Position numbers and translations under genes: made by a program. The notes below the pieces were generated by a model that was given only the letters and a program-made list of their open reading frames with translations, was not told where the DNA came from and ran no database searches. A DNA stretch of 22,876 nt. Source: Nitrososphaerota archaeon (GTDB lineage Archaea > Thermoproteota > Nitrososphaeria > Nitrososphaerales > Nitrosopumilaceae). The stretch is taken from the NCBI GenBank assembly GCA_028867235.1, contig JAGWGS010000003.1, positions 1-22,876 on the forward strand, given 5' to 3'. This document shows positions 1-7,587 of this stretch, piece after piece (positions within the stretch are counted from its first letter, which is position 1; each line of letters opens with the position of its first letter).

Positions 1-231
1 ATCATGTTGTGCATTCTGAAGTGTTTGCTTCATCTTTGCCCAATTATCTGGTGAACATAAGCTTTCTCCACAAATGTGCTGTCCTCCTGGAAATCTGTCT
101 GTTTTCTGGGAGAATCTTTCATACACTGTACTTGGTGTTAGTGCATTTACAGCAGGTAATGCTGCTGCAAAAACCATTATGGTTGACAAAGCTAATGCAA
201 CCAAACCGATCTTAATTTGTTGGTTGGACAT
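1..231 (-). CDS. Secreted protein, 5' part only (truncated by window edge)
   Basis: I do not recognise the family. The visible 77 residues begin MSNQQIKIGLVALALSTI and contain a typical signal peptide: a short basic n-region, a hydrophobic core at about residues 8-25, and an Ala-rich cleavage region near LPAVNALT. The mature part is polar, with two cysteines (C54 and C59, CGESLC) that could form a disulfide or bind a metal outside the cell. The reading frame is open to the window edge, so the C-terminus is unseen. The ATG at 231 is favoured because an AT-rich TATA-like stretch (about 255-262) lies some 28 nt upstream on this strand, giving a leaderless transcript. It is divergent from the Alba gene. 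Confidence 0.75.
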   Translation of the reverse strand, partial: MSNQQIKIGLVALALSTIMVFAAALPAVNALTPSTVYERFSQKTDRFPGGQHICGESLCSPDNWAKMKQTLQNAQHD

Positions 232-427
232 TGTTAGCATCTACCTTTTACTAGTATATTTAGATTAGCATCAATTCGTTCACATTGATAACAACAAGAT
301 CTCTGTTGCAATCTTGTTTTGCATATGCCTCGTTAAACTATCGTGCTGGTTTGATGGTCTTTTTTTGTGTGTAGAAGAAATGATAACAGAAGAAACTTTT
401 ATGAAACGATCATTTCCACATATCTCT

Positions 428-724
428 ATGAGTACAGACGCACAAAATGAAGCAAAAGATACTGTCTTTATAGGAAAAAAGCCCATTATGGCATATGTAA
501 CCTCTGCACTCATTCAACTTGCTAATAATCCACAAGTTGTAATAAAAGCACGAGGACTAAGCATAGGTAGAGCAGTAGATGTTGCACAAATAATTGCACG
601 CAGAACTGATAACACAGGATATTCTATAGGGCAGGTCAAGATAGGATCTGAACAACTCCAGTCTTTGGATGGTCGTTCAAGAAATGTATCTACTATAGAA
701 ATAGAAGTCAAGAAAAATGCATAA
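428..724 (+). CDS. albA: Alba family DNA/RNA-binding chromatin protein
   Basis: Alba proteins are small dimeric archaeal proteins that bind DNA and RNA, compact the chromosome and take part in RNA metabolism. The 98-residue product carries the family hallmark FIGKKPIMAYV at residues 14-24, where K17 and K18 match the conserved basic pair (one is acetylated in Sulfolobus Alba). It continues with the ALIQLANNPQVVIKARG strand-helix and the basic loop IIARRTDNTGYSIG. I chose the ATG at 428 because it gives the usual family length. In-frame ATGs at 401 and 380 would add 9 or 16 residues that do not look like Alba. A hairpin followed by T residues lies directly after the stop. Confident on family; the exact start is uncertain. 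Confidence 0.92.
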   Translation: MSTDAQNEAKDTVFIGKKPIMAYVTSALIQLANNPQVVIKARGLSIGRAVDVAQIIARRTDNTGYSIGQVKIGSEQLQSLDGRSRNVSTIEIEVKKNA

Positions 725-728
725 TTGT

Positions 729-767
729 CTAAAACATGCCGTTATGTACATGTTTTAGGTGATTTTT
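729..767 (+). terminator. Stem-loop plus T-tract after alba
   Basis: A perfect 10-bp inverted repeat, CTAAAACATG (729-738) and CATGTTTTAG (749-758), encloses a 10-nt loop. It is followed by six T residues (762-767) and further T-rich DNA. It begins 5 nt after the Alba stop codon, so it most likely ends the Alba transcript. Archaea usually terminate on T-runs alone, so the strong stem may also stabilise the 3' end of an abundant mRNA. Confidence 0.65.
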
Positions 768-835
768 TGATTTATTTTTACAACTAAATTTTTTGTTTTT
801 ACAACTATTAAATATCAAAATGATTGAGGAATGTA

Positions 836-1675
836 ATGTGGAAATTAAATTCCATTGTTGTGTCTGATTCTAGAGATCTTTCCAAGTTATCTGCAAATAA
901 AGTTGCACTGACTGTTACTTCTCCACCATATCATAATGCGATAAACTATCAAGAACATCAAGATACTGATGGTTGGTATCGTGGAACTGTAACAACATCT
1001 CTGGAGGAATGGATTGAGGATATGAGGAAAGTTTTCTCTGAGGTGTATCGCGTGACAAAACCTGGAGGGTTTTGTTGCATTGTTATAGGAAACGAAATAA
1101 TTGAGAATAAAAACAAACTACCTCTTCCTGCATTGTTACTTGTTGAGTTGACAAAAAAAGAGATTGGCTGGAGCTTTTTTGAAGAAATAATCTGGAATAA
1201 AGTCACAGGTGGAAAAAAAAGATTTAGAGTGACAGTACAACATCCATATCCGACATATTATTATCCCAACATAATGCATGAACAAATCTTAATTTTGCGC
1301 AAGCTGCCGTTCCATAACATCAAAGACAGAAAGAGCAAATTGGTCATTAACGATTTAATGAAAAAAGAGATTGCAAATTCTGTATGGCACATTGCGCCAA
1401 TGCCTCCAAGCTATAGGAAATTCCATCCTGCCGCATTTCCGGAAGAGATTCCATATCGTCTAATACAACTTTACAGCAACGTCGGTGATCTTGTGCTAGA
1501 TCCATTTGTTGGAAGCGGGCAGACAACTAAAATGGCTAGATTTCTAAACAGGAAGTATGTTGGAGTGGATAAATCTCCAAAATACGTAAAAATTGCTCAA
1601 AAAAGAACTCTTGAAAAACCATCTCTTCGAAAGCTACAACTTGTTCCTAATTGGAAAGTGCCTGAGCCGTTATAA
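836..1675 (+). CDS. Orphan DNA methyltransferase (N4-cytosine / N6-adenine type)
   Basis: This is a SAM-dependent amino-methyltransferase acting on DNA bases. In the 279-residue product the catalytic motif IV, TSPPY (residues 28-32), comes before the SAM-binding motif I, DPFVGSGQT (222-230), which is the beta-class order. SPPY rather than DPPY favours N4-cytosine methylation, but N6-adenine cannot be excluded. A target-recognition segment probably lies between the motifs. The ATG at 836 is chosen over a TTG at 824 because a TATA-like box TTAAATAT (808-815) sits about 25 nt upstream. No restriction endonuclease or specificity subunit is adjacent, so this looks like a solitary housekeeping or regulatory methylase. 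Confidence 0.88.
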   Translation: MWKLNSIVVSDSRDLSKLSANKVALTVTSPPYHNAINYQEHQDTDGWYRGTVTTSLEEWIEDMRKVFSEVYRVTKPGGFCCIVIGNEIIENKNKLPLPALLLVELTKKEIGWSFFEEIIWNKVTGGKKRFRVTVQHPYPTYYYPNIMHEQILILRKLPFHNIKDRKSKLVINDLMKKEIANSVWHIAPMPPSYRKFHPAAFPEEIPYRLIQLYSNVGDLVLDPFVGSGQTTKMARFLNRKYVGVDKSPKYVKIAQKRTLEKPSLRKLQLVPNWKVPEPL

Positions 1676-1729
1676 TGTACCGTTTAACTAGGTAGGAAAA
1701 GTTATCTATTAAGAGTAGAAAATTCTGGT

Positions 1730-1933
1730 ATGGTGACTTCTAACAGCAAGTCATATTTTCGTATTGTTGAGAAAAGCCATAGGAAATATACTGCTGCACT
1801 AAAACATGCTAGATCCAAACAATCAATGATGAACTTGTATTGGAGGCATAAAAAAGAACATGAATATCTTTTGAAAAAACATCTCAAAGAAGAGATGGCT
1901 GGAATAATTCAGCTGAAAAAGAAATTCGATTAA
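1730..1933 (+). CDS. Small basic helical protein, unknown function
   Basis: The 67-residue product is rich in Lys, Arg, His and Glu and predicted to be mostly helical. Residues 15-64 (from KSHRKYTAALKHARSKQ to the C-terminus) alternate charged and hydrophobic positions like a short coiled coil. I do not recognise the family. The positive charge would suit nucleic-acid or ribosome association, but that is inference. An AT-rich TATA-like element at about 1700-1710 precedes the ATG by roughly 25 nt. The gene lies 54 bp after the methyltransferase in the same direction. A T-rich stretch after the stop (1939-1951) could end transcription. Confidence 0.6.
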   Translation: MVTSNSKSYFRIVEKSHRKYTAALKHARSKQSMMNLYWRHKKEHEYLLKKHLKEEMAGIIQLKKKFD

Positions 1934-1982
1934 TTCATCTTTTTTATTTTTAAAATTTTGAGTATTGTTTTAGTTGGGTTTG

Positions 1983-2144
1983 TCAAGTGAGGGATTTGAG
2001 CCACATGTTTGCGACACTCTTGTCTGAACCTTTACCGCTGGTACTAATCTTTGATTTGTTATCTTTATGTTCTGTGGTATCTATGTGGACTATTACGTCA
2101 TTTTCGTTTATTTCTTTAGAGCATATGTTGCAACGCAGACCCAT
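1983..2144 (-). CDS. 53-aa zinc-ribbon-like small protein
   Basis: A short reading frame starts at ATG 2144 and encodes 53 residues: MGLRCNICSKEINENDVIVH, then a hydrophilic Lys/Ser-rich linker, ending KSVANMWLKSLT. One CxxC pair (C5, C8) with H20 and H26 could form half of a zinc site, or a full site in a dimer. A TATA-like box (TTATTATAAC on this strand, about 2163-2172) lies 20-28 nt upstream of the ATG, as expected for a leaderless archaeal gene. It sits downstream of the DHQS-II gene on the same strand but has its own promoter. The function is unknown; similar small Zn-binding proteins occur elsewhere in this window. Confidence 0.6.
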   Translation of the reverse strand: MGLRCNICSKEINENDVIVHIDTTEHKDNKSKISTSGKGSDKSVANMWLKSLT

Positions 2145-2191
2145 GTGATATCTACTGGTATGTCGTTATAATAATTTTCTAGATTTGGTTT

Positions 2192-3247
2192 TTATTTTTC
2201 TACGATGTATTCATCGTCTACTTCCATACCGAAATGTCTGCCTGTTGCAGGTTTAGCATACGCAAGAACAATGTCGCCTTTTTTTAGATGAGTGACTGAA
2301 ACTAGGTGGCCATTTGGACGTACAAATCTAATGGTTTCTGCATTTTGCGCTATGATGCCTCCTATCTCATTGTCTATCTGCGCTTTTATCATCAACATGG
2401 GTCTGCTCTCTATTTTTGAACGACCTACTGTAGCCCTTCTTGCTTTCCCGTGAGAGTCTACTACTAAAACCTCTGAGCCAGTTTCTAGCTCTGATAGATA
2501 ATTTGTGTTTCCATCTGGGGATAGTGTATAACAATGAACCGCTCCTGCATTTACTCTAAATGGTCTGGGTGAAGTAAATGATGATCCCACTGATTCATTA
2601 TGTACCAAGAACAGGAAATTCGATCTGCTTCCAATCAACATACCTTCACCACGTCCTAATATTGATGCAGTATCTACACACACGCGTTCTCCATTTCCTA
2701 CTTCTTTTATTTCTAAAATCTTGGCAGATCGTAGATCAAAGTTCTTTGTGCCCAGATACACTAGCGTCTCTTTTACTTCATTTATTGAACTAGTTGAAAA
2801 TATGACTCCGTCTACGCCTATTTCTAATATTGAAAACATCTTTCGAACTTCTTCTGGTGTGTTTGCAACTGCAAATATTTCGGTGTGAACTTTGTGAAGC
2901 TTTGCAATGATGTTTTCAAGTGGGATTATCTTCCAATCTTTTACTTCTATTATGACAAAATCTAATCCTTGTTTTGCAAACTGGAGTATTTTTTCAATAT
3001 CTGCATTTGAAAGAACTTTGAATTTCATCCCTGTCTTCTTGCCCTTTATCTTGGTTACCTTGTCTACTATGACATAATCTGCACTTGTTGACGTGTGTAT
3101 TGTGGAAACTTTACTCTTAATCCCTTTCAGTTCAGCAGGATCGATATTTATAATATGAATTCCTTCTTTTTCTACCTCTGACAAGAATTTGCTAATCTGC
3201 CCCTTTGAAACTTTGGGGGCAATTATTAGTTCTCTATTTTTGGTCAA
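2192..3247 (-). CDS. aroB': 3-dehydroquinate synthase II (archaeal DHQS-II)
   Basis: This enzyme performs the second step of the archaeal alternative entry to the shikimate pathway: NAD-dependent oxidative deamination and cyclisation of 2-amino-3,7-dideoxy-D-threo-hept-6-ulosonate to 3-dehydroquinate. The 351-residue product matches the MJ1249-type family in length and pattern: RELIIAPKVSKGQ at the N-terminus, VIIEVKDWKIIPLENIIA, GVDGVIFSTSS, ILGRGEGMLIGSRSNFLFLV, and the C-terminal SRPMLMIKAQ and GGIIAQNAETIRFV segments. The start is a TTG at 3247; no in-frame ATG exists until about residue 74, well inside the fold. It overlaps the last 14 bp of the upstream ADTH synthase gene, so the two are translationally coupled in one operon. 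Confidence 0.93.
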   Translation of the reverse strand: MTKNRELIIAPKVSKGQISKFLSEVEKEGIHIINIDPAELKGIKSKVSTIHTSTSADYVIVDKVTKIKGKKTGMKFKVLSNADIEKILQFAKQGLDFVIIEVKDWKIIPLENIIAKLHKVHTEIFAVANTPEEVRKMFSILEIGVDGVIFSTSSINEVKETLVYLGTKNFDLRSAKILEIKEVGNGERVCVDTASILGRGEGMLIGSRSNFLFLVHNESVGSSFTSPRPFRVNAGAVHCYTLSPDGNTNYLSELETGSEVLVVDSHGKARRATVGRSKIESRPMLMIKAQIDNEIGGIIAQNAETIRFVRPNGHLVSVTHLKKGDIVLAYAKPATGRHFGMEVDDEYIVEK

Positions 3248-4022
3248 GATATTTTGCAGCTTCCTTTGCAGTCTCTTTCCTGAATATTATTGCAGAAAGG
3301 GCATGGGTCATCTTGCCAGGATTTTTGTGTTCAAAAATGTTTCTTCCATACGTGACTCCTTTTGCGCCTGCTTCCATTGCTTCTTCTGTCATTTGCAACA
3401 CATCTTTGTCTGTCTTTGCCTTTGGGCCGCCAGCTATGACCACTGGTACCGGAGTGCTCTTTACTATTTTTTTAAATGAATCAATATCTCCTGTGTATAA
3501 TGTCTTTACAATGTCTGCCCCACATTCTGCGCCTATTCTTGCAACATGCCCGACTATTTCTGGGTCATGTGGATTTTTCACATTTTCACCTCTTGGATAC
3601 ATCATTGCCAAAAGAGGCATACTCCACTTGTGACAATCATCTGCAATCTTTCCAAGTTGTTCTATCATCTCTGGCTCCTCTTTTCCTCCTATGTTGATGT
3701 GGAGTGAAACTCCATCAGCCCCAAGTCTTAATGCTTCTTCTACTGAACCTGTGAGCATCTTTCTGTTTGGGAATGCTGATAGTGATGTACTGCCGGAAAA
3801 GTGTACAATTAATCCAATTTTAGTTGGTTTTGGTAGATTTTTTAAAATTCCTTTATTGATTATTACTGAAGTAAGACCGAAATGTTGACAGTTGTAAATC
3901 AAGTCGTAAGGATTCTCAATTCCTTTTAGAGGGCCACTGGATATGCCGTGGTCCATTGGTATGCAGAGCATTTTGTCATTGCGTAAAATGCGATTCATTC
4001 TAATTTGATGGCCTGTTACCAT
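3234..4022 (-). CDS. aroA': 2-amino-3,7-dideoxy-D-threo-hept-6-ulosonate (ADTH) synthase, class I aldolase fold
   Basis: This DhnA/FbaB-family class I aldolase makes ADTH from L-aspartate semialdehyde and 6-deoxy-5-ketofructose phosphate, the first step of the archaeal aromatic pathway (MJ0400 type). The 262-residue product shows MDHGISSGP (residues 23-31), the MYPRG catalytic segment (141-145), the Schiff-base lysine in ADIVKTLYTGD (K173), and the phosphate-binding VIAGGPK and VTYGRN segments. I chose ATG 4022, not an upstream ATG at 4073. MVTGHQIRMNRIL fits family N-termini, and a TATA-like box near 4050-4058 is about 30 nt upstream. The gene for the next pathway step overlaps its 3' end, which separates it from glycolytic aldolases. 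Confidence 0.9.
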   Translation of the reverse strand: MVTGHQIRMNRILRNDKMLCIPMDHGISSGPLKGIENPYDLIYNCQHFGLTSVIINKGILKNLPKPTKIGLIVHFSGSTSLSAFPNRKMLTGSVEEALRLGADGVSLHINIGGKEEPEMIEQLGKIADDCHKWSMPLLAMMYPRGENVKNPHDPEIVGHVARIGAECGADIVKTLYTGDIDSFKKIVKSTPVPVVIAGGPKAKTDKDVLQMTEEAMEAGAKGVTYGRNIFEHKNPGKMTHALSAIIFRKETAKEAAKYLDQK

Positions 4023-4212
4023 TGGAATTAATCGATGATTTGCCCTACTTAAAAATAGCGGGGGTAAAGACAACGATATTTCATTTGACTTGTGAAATTT
4101 TATCTTGTATTTTGAAATTATTTTTTATTTTTGGAGATTACTGTGTTATAAATAAAAATAAGCGAATTTTGTTCTCAAACGATTAAATACGCTAGAGAGA
4201 AAATTCATTCAA

Positions 4213-5331
4213 TTGAGTCAACTAACAGAACAACTGCATCATTCTGAAATTGGTGACATTTTGGAAAATTCTCTTGCAGGAAATAAACCAGGATTAGATG
4301 AATGTAAAAGGTTGTTGGATTCAGAAGATGTACATTTGATGGGACTTGTTGCAGGATACTTGACAAGGAAGAAGTTTGGAAAACGTTCTTCTTTTGTAAA
4401 TAATATGATTCTAAATTACACTAATGTTTGTATCACTGACTGCAAGTTCTGTGCATTTTACAGACCTCCTGGTCATGAAGAATCATACACTGTTACACTT
4501 GACAAAATAGAATCCAGGGTAAAAGCTGCTTGGGAGATGTTTGGGATTACACAAGTTATGTTTCAAGGAGGACACAATCCATCACTTAGAATTGAATATT
4601 TTGAAGATGCATTTAGATTGATACGAAAAAAATTTCCAAAGGTTGGAGTTCATGGCTTGTCAGCATCAGAAGTTGACATGATTTCAAAAGTTGAGCATAC
4701 AAGCACAAAAGAAGTATTGTCTAGGCTCAAGGAATCTGGAATGCAGTCAATTCCAGGCGCGGGTGCAGAGATTTTGGTTGATTCTGTAAAACAGATTATT
4801 AGTCCAAAGAAAATTTCCAGTAATACTTGGCTCAGGATAATGGAAGAAGCTCACAATCTTGGAATTCCTGCATCTGCTACAATGATGTATGGTCATGTAG
4901 AAACAAGAGATGATGTGGCAGAGCACTTTATGAAAATTGCAAAGCTCCAAGAAAAAACAAATGGGTTCATGGCATTTATTCCATGGAGTTTTGAACCTAA
5001 CAATACTTTGATGCAAAAACAAGACACTGTAAAATATCCTGCAGGAGGCACCCAACTCTTGAAGATGATTGCAATATCTAGAATAATGTATAATGATTTG
5101 ATTTCTCACATCCAGTCTTCCTGGCTTACAAATGGTGTTGCAATGGCTCAGATGGCATTACAATATGGTGCAGATGATTTTGGTGGTACATTGCTTGGAG
5201 AAGAAGTGGTATCATGTACTGGTGCTCGTTCTACTGAGCTCACAGGATCGAAAATAATACAAGCAGTAAAGCAAATAGGTTATGAAGTAGAGGAACGAGA
5301 TAATTTCTATAATGTTGTTAGAACCTACTAG
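4213..5331 (+). CDS. mqnC: Radical SAM enzyme, cyclic dehypoxanthine futalosine synthase-like (MqnC)
   Basis: MqnC is a radical-SAM enzyme that cyclises dehypoxanthine futalosine in the futalosine pathway of menaquinone biosynthesis. The 372-residue product has the cluster motif CITDCKFC (C73, C77, C80) in a NYTNVC...FCAFYR context. Further MqnC-like segments are IPGAGAEILVDSVKQIISPKK, ATMMYGHVET, FIPWSFEPNNT, and IQSSWLTNG with YGADDFGGT. CofH (F420 synthesis) is the nearest alternative, but these segments fit MqnC better. The start is TTG 4213: a TATA-like TTAAATAC (about 4183-4190) lies 26 nt upstream, and the first ATG would delete conserved sequence. It converges on a ubiD-like gene, sharing the last 4 bp. 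UbiD-type decarboxylation is a later step of the same pathway. Confidence 0.8.
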   Translation: MSQLTEQLHHSEIGDILENSLAGNKPGLDECKRLLDSEDVHLMGLVAGYLTRKKFGKRSSFVNNMILNYTNVCITDCKFCAFYRPPGHEESYTVTLDKIESRVKAAWEMFGITQVMFQGGHNPSLRIEYFEDAFRLIRKKFPKVGVHGLSASEVDMISKVEHTSTKEVLSRLKESGMQSIPGAGAEILVDSVKQIISPKKISSNTWLRIMEEAHNLGIPASATMMYGHVETRDDVAEHFMKIAKLQEKTNGFMAFIPWSFEPNNTLMQKQDTVKYPAGGTQLLKMIAISRIMYNDLISHIQSSWLTNGVAMAQMALQYGADDFGGTLLGEEVVSCTGARSTELTGSKIIQAVKQIGYEVEERDNFYNVVRTY

Positions 5332-6770
5332 ATTCCATATTCTAACCATCTTGAATCTACCTTCTTCTTTGTAGATTCGTCAGATCTTACGAGTTCTTGA
5401 ATTTCCCTTTGATATCCTTCCTCTCTTGTCTTTTGTGTTGCATCTATCCCAAGTTTTGATCCTAAATTAACAAAGGGGGAAGCAGGGTCAAGCGTATCTG
5501 TAGGAGTATTGTTAATTATCATGGTGTCTCTTGCTGCATCTGACCTTGTGGTAATTGCCCATACTACGTCGTTCAAATCATGGACATTGACGTCCTCGTC
5601 TACCACTATGAAAAACTTGGTAAGCGAGAGTTGGCCCATTCCCCATAAACCCATCATTACTTTTTTTGCTTGTCCTGGATATCTCTTTTTGATTGAGATT
5701 ATTGCCATTCCCTGGAACCATCCTGAAGCAGGCATTGCAAAGTCTATCACCTCTGGATGGAACATTTTGATCAAAGGCAAAAAAGAGCGTTCAATTACCT
5801 TGCCGATGTACGCATCTTCTAAAATTGGTTTTCCAACTATGGTAGTGAGATATACTGACTTTTGTTTTCTCATTATTCCTGTAAGTGTAAAGGTTGGATA
5901 TGGTTCAGGTGGAGTATAATATCCGGTATGATCACCAAATGGTCCTTCTGTTCTAATGTCTGCCGGGTCTACATATCCCTCTAACACCATTTCTGCATTT
6001 GCTGGAACTTCCAGGTCCACTGTTTTGCATTTGACTGTCTTGATTCCCGTCTTTCTTGTAATTCCTGCAAATACATACTTGTCAAGTCCTTCTGGTACTG
6101 GCGCTACTGCTGAAAATACAGTGGCAGGGTCTGAACCAATTATTATTGCAGCCTCAATCTTATTTCCTGTCTCTTTTTTTATATCGTAATGGTGTGCACC
6201 ACGCTTGTGTTTTTGCCAATGCATGAGAGCATGGGTGTCATCTACTATCTGCATTCTGTAAACTCCTAAATTTCTCACACTGGTTTCTGGATGTTTGGTT
6301 GCAATCAGTCCAAATGTAATAAATCTGCCAGCATCTTTTGGCCATGATTTTAGTATTGGAATTTTTCCAAATGATGGGGTGTTTTCTATTACTTCTGTAA
6401 CCGGACCATTTTTTTGGAGTTTTGGTGCAATATCTGTCATTTTTGAGAGCTCTGGAAGTTTTCTTAATTTGTCAAAAATTCCAGTAGGCATTTCCATTCT
6501 TGTCATGTCTGAAATTCTTTGTCCAATCTCTGTAAAATCATTCATCTCTAATCCAATCTCAAGTCTTTTCATGGAACCAAATGCATTTCCAAGTACGGGC
6601 ATATCGTAATCTTTTACATTTTCAAAAAGAATGGCAGGACCATTTGAGTACATTACTCTGCTGAGGATCTCGGAAATCTCTAGATTGGCATCTACTTGGG
6701 TCTTTATTCTTTTGAGTTCTCCGGCATTTTCTAGTTTTTCTATAAACTCTACAAGATCCTCAATAGGCAC
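5328..6770 (-). CDS. UbiD-family prenylated-FMN decarboxylase, probable menaquinone step
   Basis: UbiD enzymes reversibly decarboxylate aromatic or unsaturated acids using prenylated FMN. The 480-residue product is full length for the family and shows RNLGVYRMQ (R172), the substrate segment HWQKHKRGAHHY, EGPFGDHTGYYTPPEPYP (E275) and VGKPILEDAYIG (E318/D319). R172, E275 and E318/D319 correspond to the Arg-Glu-Asp/Glu catalytic network. With mqnC next door, the likely substrate is the (prenylated) dihydroxynaphthoate of the futalosine pathway; this is inference, as UbiD substrates vary widely. The start is GTG 6770: an ATG two bases upstream is out of frame. A TATA-like AT-rich element lies around 6795-6806. 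Confidence 0.87.
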   Translation of the reverse strand: MPIEDLVEFIEKLENAGELKRIKTQVDANLEISEILSRVMYSNGPAILFENVKDYDMPVLGNAFGSMKRLEIGLEMNDFTEIGQRISDMTRMEMPTGIFDKLRKLPELSKMTDIAPKLQKNGPVTEVIENTPSFGKIPILKSWPKDAGRFITFGLIATKHPETSVRNLGVYRMQIVDDTHALMHWQKHKRGAHHYDIKKETGNKIEAAIIIGSDPATVFSAVAPVPEGLDKYVFAGITRKTGIKTVKCKTVDLEVPANAEMVLEGYVDPADIRTEGPFGDHTGYYTPPEPYPTFTLTGIMRKQKSVYLTTIVGKPILEDAYIGKVIERSFLPLIKMFHPEVIDFAMPASGWFQGMAIISIKKRYPGQAKKVMMGLWGMGQLSLTKFFIVVDEDVNVHDLNDVVWAITTRSDAARDTMIINNTPTDTLDPASPFVNLGSKLGIDATQKTREEGYQREIQELVRSDESTKKKVDSRWLEYGI

Positions 6771-6882
6771 ATTATCTAATGAATTTACATAATGTATTAA
6801 GCTTAACTGGATTTTATGTTGTCTTTTTAAAAAATATCTAACACGAGAACTTTAATTATACTGTCAAGAAAATGCCATCAAG

Positions 6883-7113
6883 TTGGCAGAACAAAAATGT
6901 CCAGTTTGTGGAGGTCAGGGAAAGATTGCATTACTTGATACACAATGCTCGTTTTGTAATGGGACTGGGGAATACTCTAAAACTGCTGACAGTTATATGA
7001 AATCACACATCTGTCAATGTATCTTTCTTGATAGGATAACATGTCCGCTTTGTGGTAAAAGATGTCATCATGACACTCCTAACAAACCAAAAGTTCTGAT
7101 TAGTCCTATCTAA
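6883..7113 (+). CDS. Small Cys-rich zinc-binding protein with DnaJ-like CxxCxGxG repeats
   Basis: The 76-residue product begins with two DnaJ-type zinc motifs, CPVCGGQGK (residues 6-14) and CSFCNGTGE (22-30), followed by CQC and CPLCGKRCHH. It could fold as a compact two-site zinc protein resembling the DnaJ cysteine-rich domain, but there is no J domain. Free-standing DnaJ-like zinc proteins act as chaperones, scaffolds or partners of redox enzymes; which applies here is unknown. The start is TTG 6883, supported by a TATA-like TTTAATTATA about 27-30 nt upstream (6851-6860) and by the absence of a suitable ATG. Its stop overlaps by 4 bp the stop of the convergent gene. Confidence 0.75.
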   Translation: MAEQKCPVCGGQGKIALLDTQCSFCNGTGEYSKTADSYMKSHICQCIFLDRITCPLCGKRCHHDTPNKPKVLISPI

Positions 7114-7487
7114 AATATTGGAGGAAGTTCATTCTTTTTATCGTGTCCACCAGATCCAAATCTACAGTAAAAACATTGGTCTGACTGCATGTACTTGAGT
7201 TGCTCTATCTTTATTGCTCCTATTTTAAGAGAAATCTTTGTCAGAATTCTATATTTTAGTGGCATTGATGGTATAACTTCATTGAGATACACCTTGTAAT
7301 GATCGGGACAGAACTTGAGTGTTATATTGCTTGGTTCCTTTGAAGACTTGCTGACTGTCCTTGCAACCCCTATTTGTTCTCTAATGTACTCGTGTTTGGG
7401 GCATGGACAATTCCTTCCTCCTGGATGTTGGTAAGCTGGGGTATTTTTCCAATCAAAGCCAGGATATTCCTTCTCAAAGTCGTCCAA
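7110..7487 (-). CDS. Conserved-looking Cys/His-rich protein, unknown function
   Basis: The 125-residue product is not recognised. It contains three possible metal-ligand clusters: NCPCPKH (about 26-32), FCPDHYK (about 59-65) and CFYC (about 105-108). The middle region PSMPLKYRILTKISLKIGAIKIEQ is amphipathic. The pattern suggests an intracellular zinc-binding protein. The start is TTG 7487, as MDDFEKEYPGFDW. A TATA-like TTTTATAT on this strand (about 7511-7518) sits 25-30 nt upstream, consistent with leaderless initiation. The gene faces the small DnaJ-like zinc protein tail to tail, their stop codons overlapping. Confidence 0.65.
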   Translation of the reverse strand: MDDFEKEYPGFDWKNTPAYQHPGGRNCPCPKHEYIREQIGVARTVSKSSKEPSNITLKFCPDHYKVYLNEVIPSMPLKYRILTKISLKIGAIKIEQLKYMQSDQCFYCRFGSGGHDKKNELPPIF

Positions 7488-7587
7488 TGCCTAAATGATG
7501 GCTTTGCTTCATATAAAACTTCTATGAATTGTGGCAAACCTACTCATGATCAAAATGTAAATAAACTGCTATATCTCACAACTTTAC

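Noticed and set aside
4213..5331. CofH (F420 biosynthesis) as identity of the radical SAM protein
   Set aside because: The cluster context and several downstream segments (GHVET, FIPWSF, SSWLTNG) fit MqnC better, and the neighbour is a UbiD decarboxylase. It remains the main alternative.
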